Origin: Phaseolus vulgaris
Taxonomy: Eukaryota > Streptophyta > Magnoliopsida > Fabales > Fabaceae
Assembly (NCBI RefSeq): GCF_000499845.2
Contig: NC_023754.2
Coordinates: 26,078,611-26,142,610 of the forward strand
Reading direction: 5' to 3'
Length of the DNA stretch: 64,000 bases
Each line of letters opens with the position of its first letter. Position 1 is the first letter of the stretch. Below, one piece after another: positions 28,901 through 40,202 of this stretch. The translations under genes were made by a program, and so were the position numbers. Under the pieces are notes generated by a model. That model had not been told where the DNA came from. It did not search any database and saw only the letters and a list, made by a program, of their open reading frames with translations.

Positions 28901-31900
28901 TGACTGAACTAATTACGTACGTTTTTTACATTTTAGTTAAAAAAATTGTAATTTTCATGAATTTAATGTGACATATTTCAATTAGTGATAAAATAATTAT
29001 TACCTTAGCGCATTTGTGACGTGCTTTCTTCCACATACTTTCATCATACAGTTGACTAAAGAGTTCTTCTCTTAAATTTGTGATCAATGGTGTGATTGGA
29101 CACACAAATCTTTTTCCATATATATATGACATGGGCATATATACGTGTCGACAATAATACCACATTTTTGCTGCATTATTTAAGGTAAAAATAAGATACA
29201 ATAATAGTTAATTGAATAATGATTTAGTCATATTTTTTAAATAGTAAAAAAATAAAAATTTAACCAGGATGCATGGGGAGAATAGTGGGAAGTATCCAAA
29301 ATTCAGGGGGCAGTGGGTTGCATCCACTCCAATCAACTATACCAAGTACCTACAAAGAATAACATAATTTAAATAAGTGACATGCTTACTTTTACTTATG
29401 TGTTTATTAAATTGTATAAAACCATATCCATACCGAAAGCCAAAATTTTCCCCATGAAGGTACATGTGTTACACTACCATGATCATGAATCCACTTTCTG
29501 GCCTTAGCACAAGCATTGTTATGACCTCCATTAGCTCCTTCTCCAAGAATTCTCATACTTATATAATTCAGTGTGGTACCATACATCGTGCTAGGACCCT
29601 CTATGTGCAATCCCCACCCACCATCTTCGTTCTTCACATCAAACTACTTGTTAGTATTCTTTTTATTGTTGTATTTTGTTTTTAATTTTTATTAAAATGA
29701 TAGAAATTATATGTAAATTGAGTATATTGAAATTGAACAAGTTTACTTGATGATTATATAAGTAACGGAGAATTTCTTTACGATATTCTTCCAGAAATAC
29801 AGAATCAAGATGTCCCGTACTGTAGACAGAAATAACCTGCAATGTTTGAGGCATATAGAAAAGTAATGTTATGCATAGATTGATGTTTGAACCTCTTGGC
29901 TTGCATGAGGTTGGTTTGATGATGCTCTTGTTGTCATTTTGTTTTGTTTGTATCTTTGATTTTGTTTGTTAGGTAGGTGTTTCTATGGAGGAAAGATGTG
30001 GATAAAGTGCAATATAAGGGTTAGATCACTCCTGAAACAATTCATATTTATTAATTTTTTATTACTAATAAAAAATGCATAAATCTTTCTAAATTTCGCT
30101 GATAAAAAAAATAGATTTTTTCTAAATTTCAACTTCTTAGATTTTCAAATCTTATATTAATTTAAATATGTATTCTTTATAGTCGTTTTTATGACAATGA
30201 AACTAGCTTATCTAGAACACATATTCTATCCATATTTATTATTTAGGTGATTCAACACAAATAAATCATAAACATTTCATATAAAAAATCAAAACACATA
30301 TTTGAGTCTTCTTTTTTATATGTTATTATTTAAACTTTATTTTTATTTAAGAAGGAAAATCTTACGGTTAAGACCTGTTTAGATTCCAAGGTTAACAAAT
30401 AAAAATGCGGGAGAATATCAGCTATTTAGATTCTAAGATTTTCTGGAAAAGAAAAAAAATATATAAATTTGAACATTAAATATCTTCTACTCTTAAGAAA
30501 CAAATGGAAAATCACGACAACATGAGGGTTATTTTTTAATTTATCCTTATTAAATAAATTTAACTAACACAAATATTTAAAAAAATAAAAAATAATAATT
30601 AATAATAAAATAAATTTGTAATACCAAAATATAATAAATAAATTATATAATAATAATTATTATAAATATAATAATACTATTTATAGTTAATAAAAAAATA
30701 CTTTTTAATTACAACTTTTAAATTTATGAATATTTAAATTATTAATTCTATATAACAATTGACAATTTTTACATATATTTAAAATTTTACATGTAAATTA
30801 CTTTTTTTTTTCAAATAACTCTATTTTTTTTCATTAATTAATTATTGAACTATATCGCATTATACTACTAATAATTTTAATTCATTCAAATTTACAAAAA
30901 AAAAATCCTAATATTTGATTATTTTATTTTTTGTAAAGACAAAGATAAATTTGCAATCTTGCATTCTACACCTTTAAAAAAAATATACTCTCACAACTAT
31001 CACACTAATCACAAACTCAAAAAATTTTCTCATAAATTCACTCTAACATAATCCAATCCAAACACAGTAATGATTTGTTTGAATTAATCATGGAGATGAT
31101 TTGAGGGGTGGATTTGATAGAAAAATGTAGAGAAAGTGAGACTATTTGGATTAAGATAAATAAAGTGGAAAGTGAAGAGATAATTTATCAAAGTAGAGTT
31201 ATGTGATAGAAAAATTTATTTTTTATAATTTTAATCATCTTATTATTATTATTATTTTATAAATTTATTATTAATATTTTTTCTTTTATTTTATATATGA
31301 TTAATTTTTTATTTTAATAATAATAATTATTTATATTATACAATTTTTTTAAAATTTATTATAATATAAATATAAATTTTAATAATATAAAATATAATAT
31401 ATATTTAATATTGAAATTATAAACATATATATATATAACAAAACATATAATATATTTAATAAAATTGTAAAACTATAAATTAAAGTTAAAATAAATTTAA
31501 ATTTAAAAAATATTATAAAACTTTAATAAATAAAAAAGTATTTTTTTTAAATAAAAGTATATTAAATTTAATTAGTATTATTTTATTTAATAATTTAATA
31601 TTTTTATTTTATTATAAATTTAATTATTATATATTTTAAATATTTATCATTTTAAAATAAAAGATAATACTTGTTATATTTTATAAAATAACTTTATAAA
31701 TGATTAAAAATAAGACTTTCTTCGTACCTTAAAATGGAAATTGTGAGAAGAGTTTTTTTTTTTTTAAATTATTTTTTTTTTCGAGCTTTCCACACTTTTT
31801 TTTATATGTTTCCGTAATCAGAAACAACGTGTATATTCACATAACCTTCAAAAACTAACATCATACAAATTTGATGTTAAAAACGCCGCAGCAACTAGAT

Positions 31901-32567
31901 ATTAACTAGATATTAATAAATTTCATAACAGGTTTTATAAACTAGTTTTATAAAGTTGAGTTAGACTTACATTGATTTAATTTTATTTTTCTATTAAAAT
32001 TTTATAATAATAGAATTTTAAATAAATTATAATATATATTAAAAAACATATAGTTTAAATAATTTGAACTTACCATGATAGGAAGAAAAAAGTGAGAACC
32101 CCCTACGTGAGCAGGCCAATGACCATCACTAGTTTGCAGTGCCGACAGGTAATGAGAGGTTCTCTTTAGGGTGAGAGTAGCCTTCTCCCATGTTATTTCT
32201 TCATCATCTTCTATCTTCACTTTCCTTATTTTTTGTTTGAATTTCTTTTCCCTCAAAATCTGTACAAATATACTTATTTCTTTAATATCTTTCCTTTTCG
32301 ACACCATAATATAATTTTAAAATAACTAAATAATGACTTACTATACTTTTTGCCCCTGAAGAATACCTGAAATCGCCATAGTCGATCAGCACAAGCCTTG
32401 AGCTTAAAGCGATTTTGATGGAAATGTTGACGAGCTGCTTCCACCTGAGCTCGTTCCTCATCAGTTCCTGCTTCAGAATCAAACTCCCATATTTGTCTTC
32501 CCACAAAATTGTTTGTGCTAAATATGTATGGATTCTTCCCTCCATCTCCTATCTTCAACCTCCACAT
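25945..32567 (-). CDS. Oxidosqualene cyclase, beta-amyrin-synthase-like, copy 2 (OSC2)
   Basis: Same role and exon plan as OSC1. Exons: 32567-32367, 32259-32074, 29836-29747, 29631-29434, 29349-29265, 29170-29004, 28789-28598, 28477-28364, 28212-28093, 27977-27855, 27742-27644, 27104-27048, 26967-26599, 26508-26428, 26257-26174, 26067-25945. They total 2289 nt (762 residues) with no stop, frameshift or broken splice site seen. Intron 2 is 2.2 kb (0.35 kb in OSC1), partly from a LINE tail. This copy alone retains the canonical DCTAE (Asp485) and the second catalytic Cys (ECTG). The product motif is MWYYCR, as in the other copies. The C-terminal region ([10 protein letters not shown]) keeps the Trp lost in OSC1. 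A possible weakness is TAEYMK where OSC1 and OSC3 have TAECMK. It is the copy most likely to be catalytically active. The skeleton formed (beta-amyrin, mixed amyrins or another) cannot be read from the sequence. Confidence 0.92.
26331..26405 (-). mobile_element. Short LINE 3' tail in OSC2 intron 14, sense to the gene
   Basis: On the minus strand it reads gggttgggacacttcttaag, then an A/T stretch, then gttgataaaaaaaa, the same tail type as the plus-strand LINE fragments. The equivalent introns of OSC1 and OSC3 lack it. Confidence 0.5.
29882..30074 (+). mobile_element. LINE 3' fragment in OSC2 intron 2
   Basis: Flanked by atgcatagatt (29871) and atgcataaatct (30075), a target-site duplication, and ending in an A-rich tail (actaataaaaa). 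The body contains tggataaagtgcaatat and ttagatcactcctgaaac. The equivalent site in the OSC relic (about 46638) is uninterrupted. The same insertion is present in OSC3, so it pre-dates the OSC2/OSC3 split. Confidence 0.6.
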
Positions 32568-33045
32568 TTTCTTAACCTTACTTGTTCCTGCATCATACAT
32601 ATACACACACTTTAAGCCTCATTCACTGTGTACTATAACCCAACAATAAATCATTTCCTCTCTTTCTATTCTTTTTCTTCTTATCCTTTCAACCTTGCTT
32701 CTTTTGTCCAACGTCAACCGTGTACTTTCTTCCTCATTTCTTCTAGTTTTAGTGAAATATGACAGCAAATTTTTTCCCTTACTAACAAATCTAACTATTC
32801 CATTTCCAGTACATGAGAAAGTGATAGTTAGATTACAGCATTTGAATAAACTCCTCCCACCACCATCTTCAAAATATTTGGCTACACTGCTTCTTTTGCT
32901 GTGCATCCCACAAAAGATAAGAAATAAAAAAGAAGTAGCAGAAAAGAATTCAACCTGATAACAGATCTTCAAGTGTTCACTCCAAATGTTTTGAAGCTAA
33001 CAAATATACTATAATGGGATCATATCTGTCTCTCTATTTATGGAC
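32568..33045 (-). promoter_or_regulatory. OSC2 core promoter, leader exon and probable leader intron
   Basis: A TATA-like CCATAAATAG (minus strand, about 33034-33043) is followed by a leader ending in tcag at 32955 before a donor-like gttgaattc. An acceptor (atgatgcag) lies at about 32588-32596. The MWRLK start lies 20 bases further. The same layout exists in OSC1, which supports a conserved leader intron. The degenerate copia element begins ~600 bases upstream, so it may have displaced distal regulatory DNA. Confidence 0.4.
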
Positions 33046-33660
33046 TTCATTTCACTCACTCTATACAACTCTCAACTAAATCATTTAATGATGTCCACCC
33101 TTTCATATACTAACAAAACTTAGTTTTCCATTTCTTAATTACAACACATGTGACCAGACTGGGACATGTACTTTTAAAAAACTTTAATTGCTTTATTTTG
33201 TAATCTTATTATTTATGTGCTTTCCTCAATTTGATATTATTGTTAATAGAAAATTTGTTGATAAAACCTCAAAGTGCACTTTTAGTTAGGGACCATACGG
33301 ATTAATATTTAAACCTGACACATTTAAGTCAGATGGATAAATATTTTGAATTCACTAGTATTGGTCTAATTTGTCTAATTCATCAACCTGACAGGTTATA
33401 TGTGGATCGAGATGAGTTTGTTCAAATTCGTCCTTATTTAGTTTAGACACTTTAAATAATAATTTCATATTTTTGAAATTAAAATTGGTGATTGTCAATG
33501 TTGTATATATAACTGTACTTACATTAATTTTTTTATATATTGTTTGATTCATTAAAACATTGTTAATATTTACTTTATTTTGTTAGACATTATTTTTTTT
33601 TAACTAAAATATTAAAAATTGATTAATTTTATTACTCTTCCTTATTAAGGAAATAATAAT

Positions 33661-33866
33661 TGTCAAATTATATACAATTATTGTATGCAATATTTGACGA
33701 TATTGTACCCAATTATATGCAATTAAATTTAATAATTATACATACATGAGTGATTTGGGAGAGAGACCCCTGTATATATTTACTATACATACATGAGTGA
33801 TGTAATATACACATAAGAGAATAAGAAACATCTCTTCTTCTTACCATTTTTTATCATTTTCTTATA
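33661..33866 (+). repeat. 5' LTR of the outer copia element
   Basis: About 206 bases, starting tgtcaaattatatac and ending directly before the primer-binding site. A diverged copy stands alone at 44934-45139. The central phrase gtaatatacacataa is shared, as is the pyrimidine-rich end (cttcttctta). Confidence 0.7.
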
Positions 33867-33932
33867 TGGTATCAGAGCACCGATCTTGGTGCCCTGACAG
33901 CCTCTCCATTTTTATCCCCTAAATAAAAAATC

Positions 33933-34616
33933 ATGTCTGGCAAAGAAGACATCAGTAAGGAGTCTGATAGAAACTTCGTACAACGCTTCAGTGCCGAGCA
34001 AATTCAGCAATTGACAAGGGCTATTTACTCGCTCAACGATAACGGTAAAAGTGACACGTTTGCTCTGCAGGTCTGCTTAATTCTGCTTTTACGAAACCAT
34101 GGATTTTGGATAGCGGAGCAACCCATCACATTGCATCTGATTCACAATTTTTCACACACACTTCATCATCATTTATTTCAAATGTTAATCTGCCCATAAG
34201 CTCAACTGCGTCCATCTCATCTACAGGCACAATTAAATTCAAATGACAAAATCACTCTCAAAGATGTTCTTTGTGTTCCTTCTTTTAATTTACATCTCAT
34301 GTCCATTAGTAAGATAACCAGTTCACTAAATTGTTGTGTCGTTTTTACTCCACATGGTTGCGTTTTACAGGACTTGGCTACGAGGAGGATGATTGGCTCG
34401 GGTAAACAACACGCAGGCTTATACTACATGTCCCCTCTTCCAAACCAAGCCCACGCATCTCAAATATCCTGATTTATGGCACAAGCGCCTTGGACATCCT
34501 TCACCGACGTGTCTACAACTTGTATCTTCCTTACTACCTATTCCTATCAGTAAAAATCTCATTCCCATTCATAATCATTGTAGTATTTGTCCCAAACCTA
34601 AACAGACAAGGCTACA
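33933..34616 (+). pseudogene. Outer copia: gag remnant, protease and pre-integrase domain
   Basis: A start codon at 33933 opens a gag-like N-terminus that runs only ~45 residues before joining protease-like sequence, so most of gag is deleted. The protease active-site phrase (LDSGATHHI) is readable at about 34100-34130. The pre-integrase HKRLGHPSP and CSICPKPKQTR zinc-type motif lie at about 34480-34610, in a different frame. The inner element then interrupts the frame. Non-functional. Confidence 0.75.
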
Positions 34617-34868
34617 TTACCAGACAAAATCATTATTAGACTTAATTAGACTTAATTACAGGAATATAATCACTATTAATGAGTCTATAATTAGACTTAA
34701 TTATAGGAATATAATCACTATTAATGGGCCTATAATTAGTCTTAATTACAGATGTTATGTTAGAAAAAGAATTTGTACGGTTCTGTACGGTTCTAATGCT
34801 ATGGTTATATATATGTATCATTGTTATAGATGAAAGACAGATTGAATAAAACAGAAAATATTCTTTTA
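34617..34868 (+). repeat. 5' LTR of the inner copia element
   Basis: About 252 bases with an internal near-repeat (gacttaatta(c/t)aggaatataat, twice). It contains a TATA-like run (tggttatatatatg) and ends in attctttta before the primer-binding site. Confidence 0.85.
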
Positions 34869-34931
34869 TGGTATCAGAGCACAAAACTCTGATACCCGAC
34901 AAACACAAAGCAAAGGCAACGGTGCACAACC

Positions 34932-35488
34932 ATGACAGATGCACCAAAAAAGAATAATGCCAACAAAGCAGAGCACGAAGGAGGAGGTGCTAAGAAGACC
35001 TACTCGCCATATGATCTCAACGCGAGTGACAATCCCAGAAACATAATCACGCAAGTCCAATTGCGCGGAGAAAATTATGACGAATGGGCAAGAGCAGTAA
35101 AGATCTCGCTTCGTGCCCGGAGAAAATGGGGCTTCATTGATGGAACACATATCCAACCAGAGGATGAGGCACCCGACCTTGAAGATTGGTGGACCGTGCA
35201 GTCCATGATTGTCTCTTGGATTCTAAACACCATTGAACCAAGCTTACGATCCACAGTAGCATATGCTGAGACTGCACATAACTTGTGGGAAGACATTAAA
35301 GAAAGATTCTCGGTCGTGAATGGACCTAGAATTCAACAACTAAGGTCGGACTTGTCAAGATGCAAGCAGGAGGGAATGGTGGTGGCAACTTACTTTGGAA
35401 AATTGAAGGTCCTTTGGGATGAGCTTGCTAACAGTGACAAAATTCCATCTTGTACGTGTGGTGGATGCAAGTGTGGGATTGGTGCTCA
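34932..35488 (+). pseudogene. Inner copia gag, 5' part
   Basis: From ATG 34932, the frame encodes the N-terminal gag region of a copia element: NPRNIITQVQLRGENYDEWA, DWWTVQSMIVSWILNTI, and a Cys-rich segment (CTCGGCKCGIGA). The frame is cut at 35488 by the CACTA-type element. The downstream frame resumes in phase at 36325 with the LEKRREEEK region, so the reading frame was continuous before that insertion. Confidence 0.88.
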
Positions 35489-36321
35489 CACTAGTGCAGA
35501 AACATAAAACAAATGCGGTTGTTTTGAATTTATAAATGCGGCTTTATAACCGCATTTGATCAACACGCACTTGTAAATCAAGAAATATAAATGCGGCTAT
35601 ATAGCCGCATTTATAAATACCATTTACAAGTGCGGTTATTTTCTTTAACCGCACTTGTATATGCCAAATCATTAAAAAAAAATTAAAAATTTTAAAACAT
35701 CGTCAATCTTGTGTGAAGCCAAGATTGATGAAGAGTCACGGGAGCGAACAACGGTGGCGGCAGCAAAAGCGACGACGGACAGGGAAGCAGCAACGAAGCA
35801 AACCAAAAAATCCACAAGAAACCACGAAGACAATGAAAGAGTGCTTCGAGACCACCAATTCAAGGAAAAAAACATATATAAGAAAAACAAAAAACATTTA
35901 TGTATATAATTGTGAAGATGAAGAGGAAAAAAGAGAGTTCAAGAAACTTACATTGCACAAATGGAATGCAGATGCAGTAGAAGGAGACGAACTCAGAGTG
36001 TGAACGCGAAACGAAGGCAAAGACGAGAAATAAAGTTTGAAATTGTGTGTGGCGCGCTTCAAAATTTAGGGTAAAAAAGGATTTACGAATGCGGTTATTC
36101 AAATAACCGCATTCGTAAATCAAGCGCTTTGATTTACAAGTGCGGTTATACAAATAACCGCATTCGTAAATCAAGTGCTTTGATTTACGAATGCGGTTAT
36201 TCAAATAACCGCATTCGTAAATCAAAATAATTTCAAAAATGCCACCGCGTTTTTTTCGAAAGCGGGTAGCGCAAAAGCCGCACTAAATAAAGCGTATCCT
36301 TTTCTTCTTTTTGCAAGAGTG
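35489..36321. mobile_element. Non-autonomous CACTA element inserted in copia gag
   Basis: Begins cactagtgcagaaa and ends tttttgcaagagtg (reverse complement cactcttgcaaaaa). It is flanked by a perfect 3-bp duplication, TCA (35486-35488 and 36322-36324), the CACTA hallmark. Length is 833 bp, with no transposase. Both subterminal regions are packed with inverted copies of a (a)tgcggttat...ataaccgcat(t) module. The middle (about 35700-36050) is GC-richer and gene-like but has no recognisable protein; it may be a captured leader or exon fragment. The short ORFs across it are not credible genes. Confidence 0.85.
36080..36226. repeat. Array of three palindromes inside the CACTA element
   Basis: Three modules in tandem, each of the form gatttac(g/a)a(a/g)tgcggttat followed by its near-perfect inverse, separated by a caagcgctttg-type spacer, with a period of ~56-58 bases. 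Related single palindromes lie at the other end of the element (35509-35660). Each module could form a stable hairpin. They are probably subterminal transposase-binding repeats. Confidence 0.8.
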
Positions 36322-36324
36322 TCA

Positions 36325-39300
36325 GTTGGAAAAACGAAGGGAGGAGGAGAAGGTTCATCAACTCGTTATGGGGTTGGATGACGCAAGCTACGGGACAGTA
36401 AGATCAAACATTCTGGCCTCAGACCTATTGCCGTCTCTGAACCGCGTATATGCTATGTTGGTACAAGAAGAAAGAGTGAGAATGATGGCCAAATCAACGG
36501 AAGAAAGGGGGTTGGTCATGGGTCTCGCGATGCAGGCCAACTACAAAGAAAAAGGGCGTGGAGATATGGTAGAAAAATTAATGGCGTGCAGTCATTGCGG
36601 TAAAAATGGTCACGACATGAAGGGATGCTTCCAATTGATCGGATATCCCGAATGGTGGGGTGACAGACCAAAAAGTGAAGGCAAATGGAACGGCAGGGGA
36701 CGCCAAGGGATGCGAAACAAAGGTAACCCGACACGTGCAAATGTGGCACACGCTAGTGGAAGCAACAGTCAAGCCAACAATGACGACAAGAAACTTGAGA
36801 TGGCAGGTCTGACCAATGAACAATGGAAGATACTGGTTGATATGATCAGCAAACAAAAATCAAATGAATCAGAGAAAATGACTGGTAAGAGCATTTGGGA
36901 TTTGTGGATTATTGACAGTAGGGCATCAAACCATATGACCGGGTCACTGGAAAATTTGAGTGAAAAGGAAACTATACAAGGGTGCCCCGTAGGGTTACCC
37001 GATGGTGAACGTGTTCTAGCTTGCGAACAGGGAACAGTGACTCTTGAAGAAGGACTTGAATTGAAAAATGTCCTTTATGTTCCCAAATTAAAATGCAATT
37101 TACTTTCAGTACCTCAATTGACGGATGAAGAAAATTTTGTTGTAACATTCACTGATAAATTGTGTATTATACAGGACCTCACTTCGAGGATGCTGATTGG
37201 AGCAGGTGAACGGAAAGATGGGCTTTATTGGTATCGTGGGGTACGGAAGACTCAAGCATGTCATGTCAAGATGGAAAATCAACTAGCACTTTGGCACCAA
37301 AGATTAGGACATCCGTCATTTAAGATTGTGCAAATGCTTCCTGATATAAGTGGGAAATGTACTCGTGATGAGTTGAATAAAGTTTGTGAAGTTTGTGAAA
37401 AATCGAAACAAACGAGAGATAAGTTTTTCTTAAGTGCGCATCAAGCTTTGAATATTTTTGATTTAATTCATTGTGACTTATGGGGTCCTTATAAAACTCC
37501 TTCATCCTGTGGTGCTTCATATTTTTTGACAATTGTGGATGATTGTTCACGGGCAGTTTGGATCTATTTGTTAAAAGAAAAAACGGAGGTATCAGTGACT
37601 TTGAAAAAAAATTTCACACTCGTTGAGAGGCAATACAACAAATGTGTTAAAATGGTTCGCTCTGACAATGGAACCGAATTCATGTGTCTAAAACAATATT
37701 TCACTCAACAAGGTATCCTTCACCAAACTTCCTGTGTCGGGACACCGCAACAAAATGGACGCGTCGAACGCAAGCATCGGCATATTCTGAATGTTGTTCG
37801 GTCATTACGGTTTCAAGGCAATCTTCCCATTAAATTTTGGGGGGAATGCGTTTTGACTGCAGGCTACTTAATCAATCTCACACCATTCTCCATTCTAAAA
37901 GGAAAAACCCCTTATGAAGTGATCCATGGATGTGTACCCAGTTACGCGCACTTACGAGTATTTGGTTCATTATGTTATGCTCATAATCAAAATAGACAGC
38001 GGGATAAATTTGATAGTCGTAGTCGAAAATGTGTGTTTGTCGGGTATCCATATGGCCAAAAAGGATGAAAATTATTTGATTTGGAAACAGAAACTTTCTT
38101 TGTCTCTCGTGATGTACATTTTTTCGAAAATAAATTTCCATATTTTGAAGCCAAAAAGATGGACACTGCACCACCATTGCAAAACCCAATTATTGCCAAC
38201 TCTTTAGAAACTGGAACGGACCCACATTTTCTTCATGAAGTTGCCTCCTCAAACCTAGATGAATGCATCGTCAACCAACCCATTGCATCTCCCATCCCAG
38301 CCAAGGAGGATGCTACCCTCACAGATGACTTCGACCACACTATCAACGACTCTGATCCGTGTATAGAAGCCTCGACGCTACCCGCGGATCCACCGCCGCG
38401 TCCGACGGAGACGGCGCCGTCGGTTTCTTCACCACCGCTGACGGCCGCGGTTCCCCTTGGGCGAGGGCATCGCGCGAAGCTGCCTTCCATACGGTTACGC
38501 GATTTTTTCGCAGCCACCACGATACCGTCAAGCCCCTCTGTTCCGTCACCTCCTTCAACAGAATCCTCAGGTGTTTCGTATCCTATACATGATTTTGTGA
38601 ATTGTGATTCCTTTTCTAAACATCATCAAAGTTTTCTTGCCTCTTTACACACCGAGCAGGAACCCCTGTTCTTTTCTCAAGCGGTCCGAGAACCCCGGTG
38701 GCGTGATGCTATGGCACAGGAGATTCATGCTCTCGAACTCAATGACACCTGGAAACTCACCGCTCTCCCTCCTGGAAAGAAGGCACTTGGGTGTAAATGG
38801 ATCTACAAAATCAAATACAACTCGGATGGAACAATTGAAAGATTCAAGGCTCGATTGGTAATTATTGGCAATCATCAAGTGGAGGGTTTGGATTACAACG
38901 AGACGTTTTCTCCTGTCGTAAAGACGGTAACCATTCGCACAACTCTAGCAGTAGCAGCCGCAAAAGATTGGGAGCTTCATCAGATGGACGTTCATAATGC
39001 GTTTCTCCATGGTGATCTTGATGATGAGGTTTATATGAAACTCCCTCCTGGCTTCCAAGAATCTCAACCAGGGGCAGTGTGCAAGCTTCAAAAGTCTCTA
39101 TATGGCCTCCGACAGGCCCCAAGGTGTTGGTTTGCTAAACTATCTTCTTCTCTCACTCGTTACGGCTTCCAACAATCCCCGAAGGATCATTCCCTGTTTA
39201 CTCTCAATAATAATGACATACAGTTGGTTGTGCTAGTCTACGTTGATGATCTTGTGATTGCAGGGAATAATGGTACTGCCATCCAATGTTTTAAAGGCTA

Positions 39301-40195
39301 CTTAAATCAATGCTTTCATATGAAAGATTTAGGCCGCTTCAAGTACTTCCTGGGGGTTGAAGTTGCTCGCTCCCCCAACGGAATCTTCCTTTGTCAGAGG
39401 AAATATGCCTTAGATATCATTACTGAAGTCGGATTGTTGGGTGCGAAGCCCGCCACTACACCATGTGAAGAAAATTACAAATTGAGCTCCGCTACTGGTT
39501 CTTTTCTTTCTGACCCGGCTACTTATCGTAGACTTGTTGGGAGGTTAATTTATCTGTGTTTCACTCGACCTGACCTTGCCTACAGTGTCCAAGCTTTATC
39601 TCAATTTATGCAAAATCCACGCTCCGAGCATTGGCAAGCTGCTCTTCGTGTTGTTCGATATTTAAAGGGGCATCCTGGACAAGGAATACTCCTACCTCGA
39701 GAGAACAACTTACAACTCTTTGGGTGGTGTGATTCTGATTGGGCAAGTTGTCCACTGACACGGAAATCTCTCACCGGATGGTTTATTCAACTCGGCACTT
39801 CCCCAATCTCTTGGAAAACCCAGAAACAACAAACGGTTTCTGCCTCCTCTGCTGAGGCTGAATATCGATCAATGACTAAGACCACCCGAGAATTAAAGTG
39901 GATTAAAGACATTCTCACTTCTCTACATGTTCCTCATCCTGACCCAATTCGTCTTTATTGTGATAGTCAAGCAGCACTTCACATTGCTAAAAACCCGGTC
40001 TTCCACGAACGCACCAAACACATTGAAGTTGACTGCCACCTTGTTCGAGATGAAATCATTCACAAGCGCCTTCTTCCATCCTATGTGCCCACACATACAC
40101 AACTAGCTGACCTTTTCACCAAAGCTCTCGGTGCTAAAAAGTTTGGAGCCATCTTGGTCAAGTTGGGCATTCAAGACTTACATGCTCCAACTTGA
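36325..40195 (+). pseudogene. Inner copia gag 3' part and pol polyprotein
   Basis: One frame, broken only by TGA at 38066-38068 in the integrase C-terminal region (after YPYGQKG). Domains in order: gag C-terminus with CCHC zinc knuckle (CSHCGKNGHDMKGC, ~36580); protease whose active site reads DSRAS rather than DSGAS (~36915); pre-integrase (WHQRLGHPS); integrase core with its D, D and E (HCDLWGP, RSDNGTEF, NGRVERKH); reverse transcriptase (KARLV, YGLRQAP, YVDD at ~39240); and RNase H (CDSDWASC, SSAEAEYRS). The stop and the Gly-to-Arg change in the protease make this copy inactive in cis. Confidence 0.88.
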
Positions 40196-40202
40196 GGGGA
40201 TA

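Noticed and set aside
32568..32606. N-terminal extension of OSC2/OSC3 ([13 protein letters not shown] before MWRLK)
   Set aside because: Plant OSCs start at MWRLK/MWKLK, and the extension overlaps a good splice acceptor (atgatgcag), so it is probably the end of a leader intron read through.
35860..36225. Minus-strand frame of 121 codons with repeated YECGYL(N/Y)NR phrases
   Set aside because: The repeats are the translation of the DNA palindromes of the CACTA element, not a protein repeat family.
36080..36226. CRISPR-like array of regularly spaced repeats
   Set aside because: Plant nuclear DNA; the repeats are palindromic modules inside a CACTA transposon, with related rather than unique spacers.
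38066..38068. Programmed stop-codon readthrough in the inner copia pol
   Set aside because: Copia elements normally use one continuous frame; a single TGG-to-TGA change is the simplest explanation, with no readthrough context visible.
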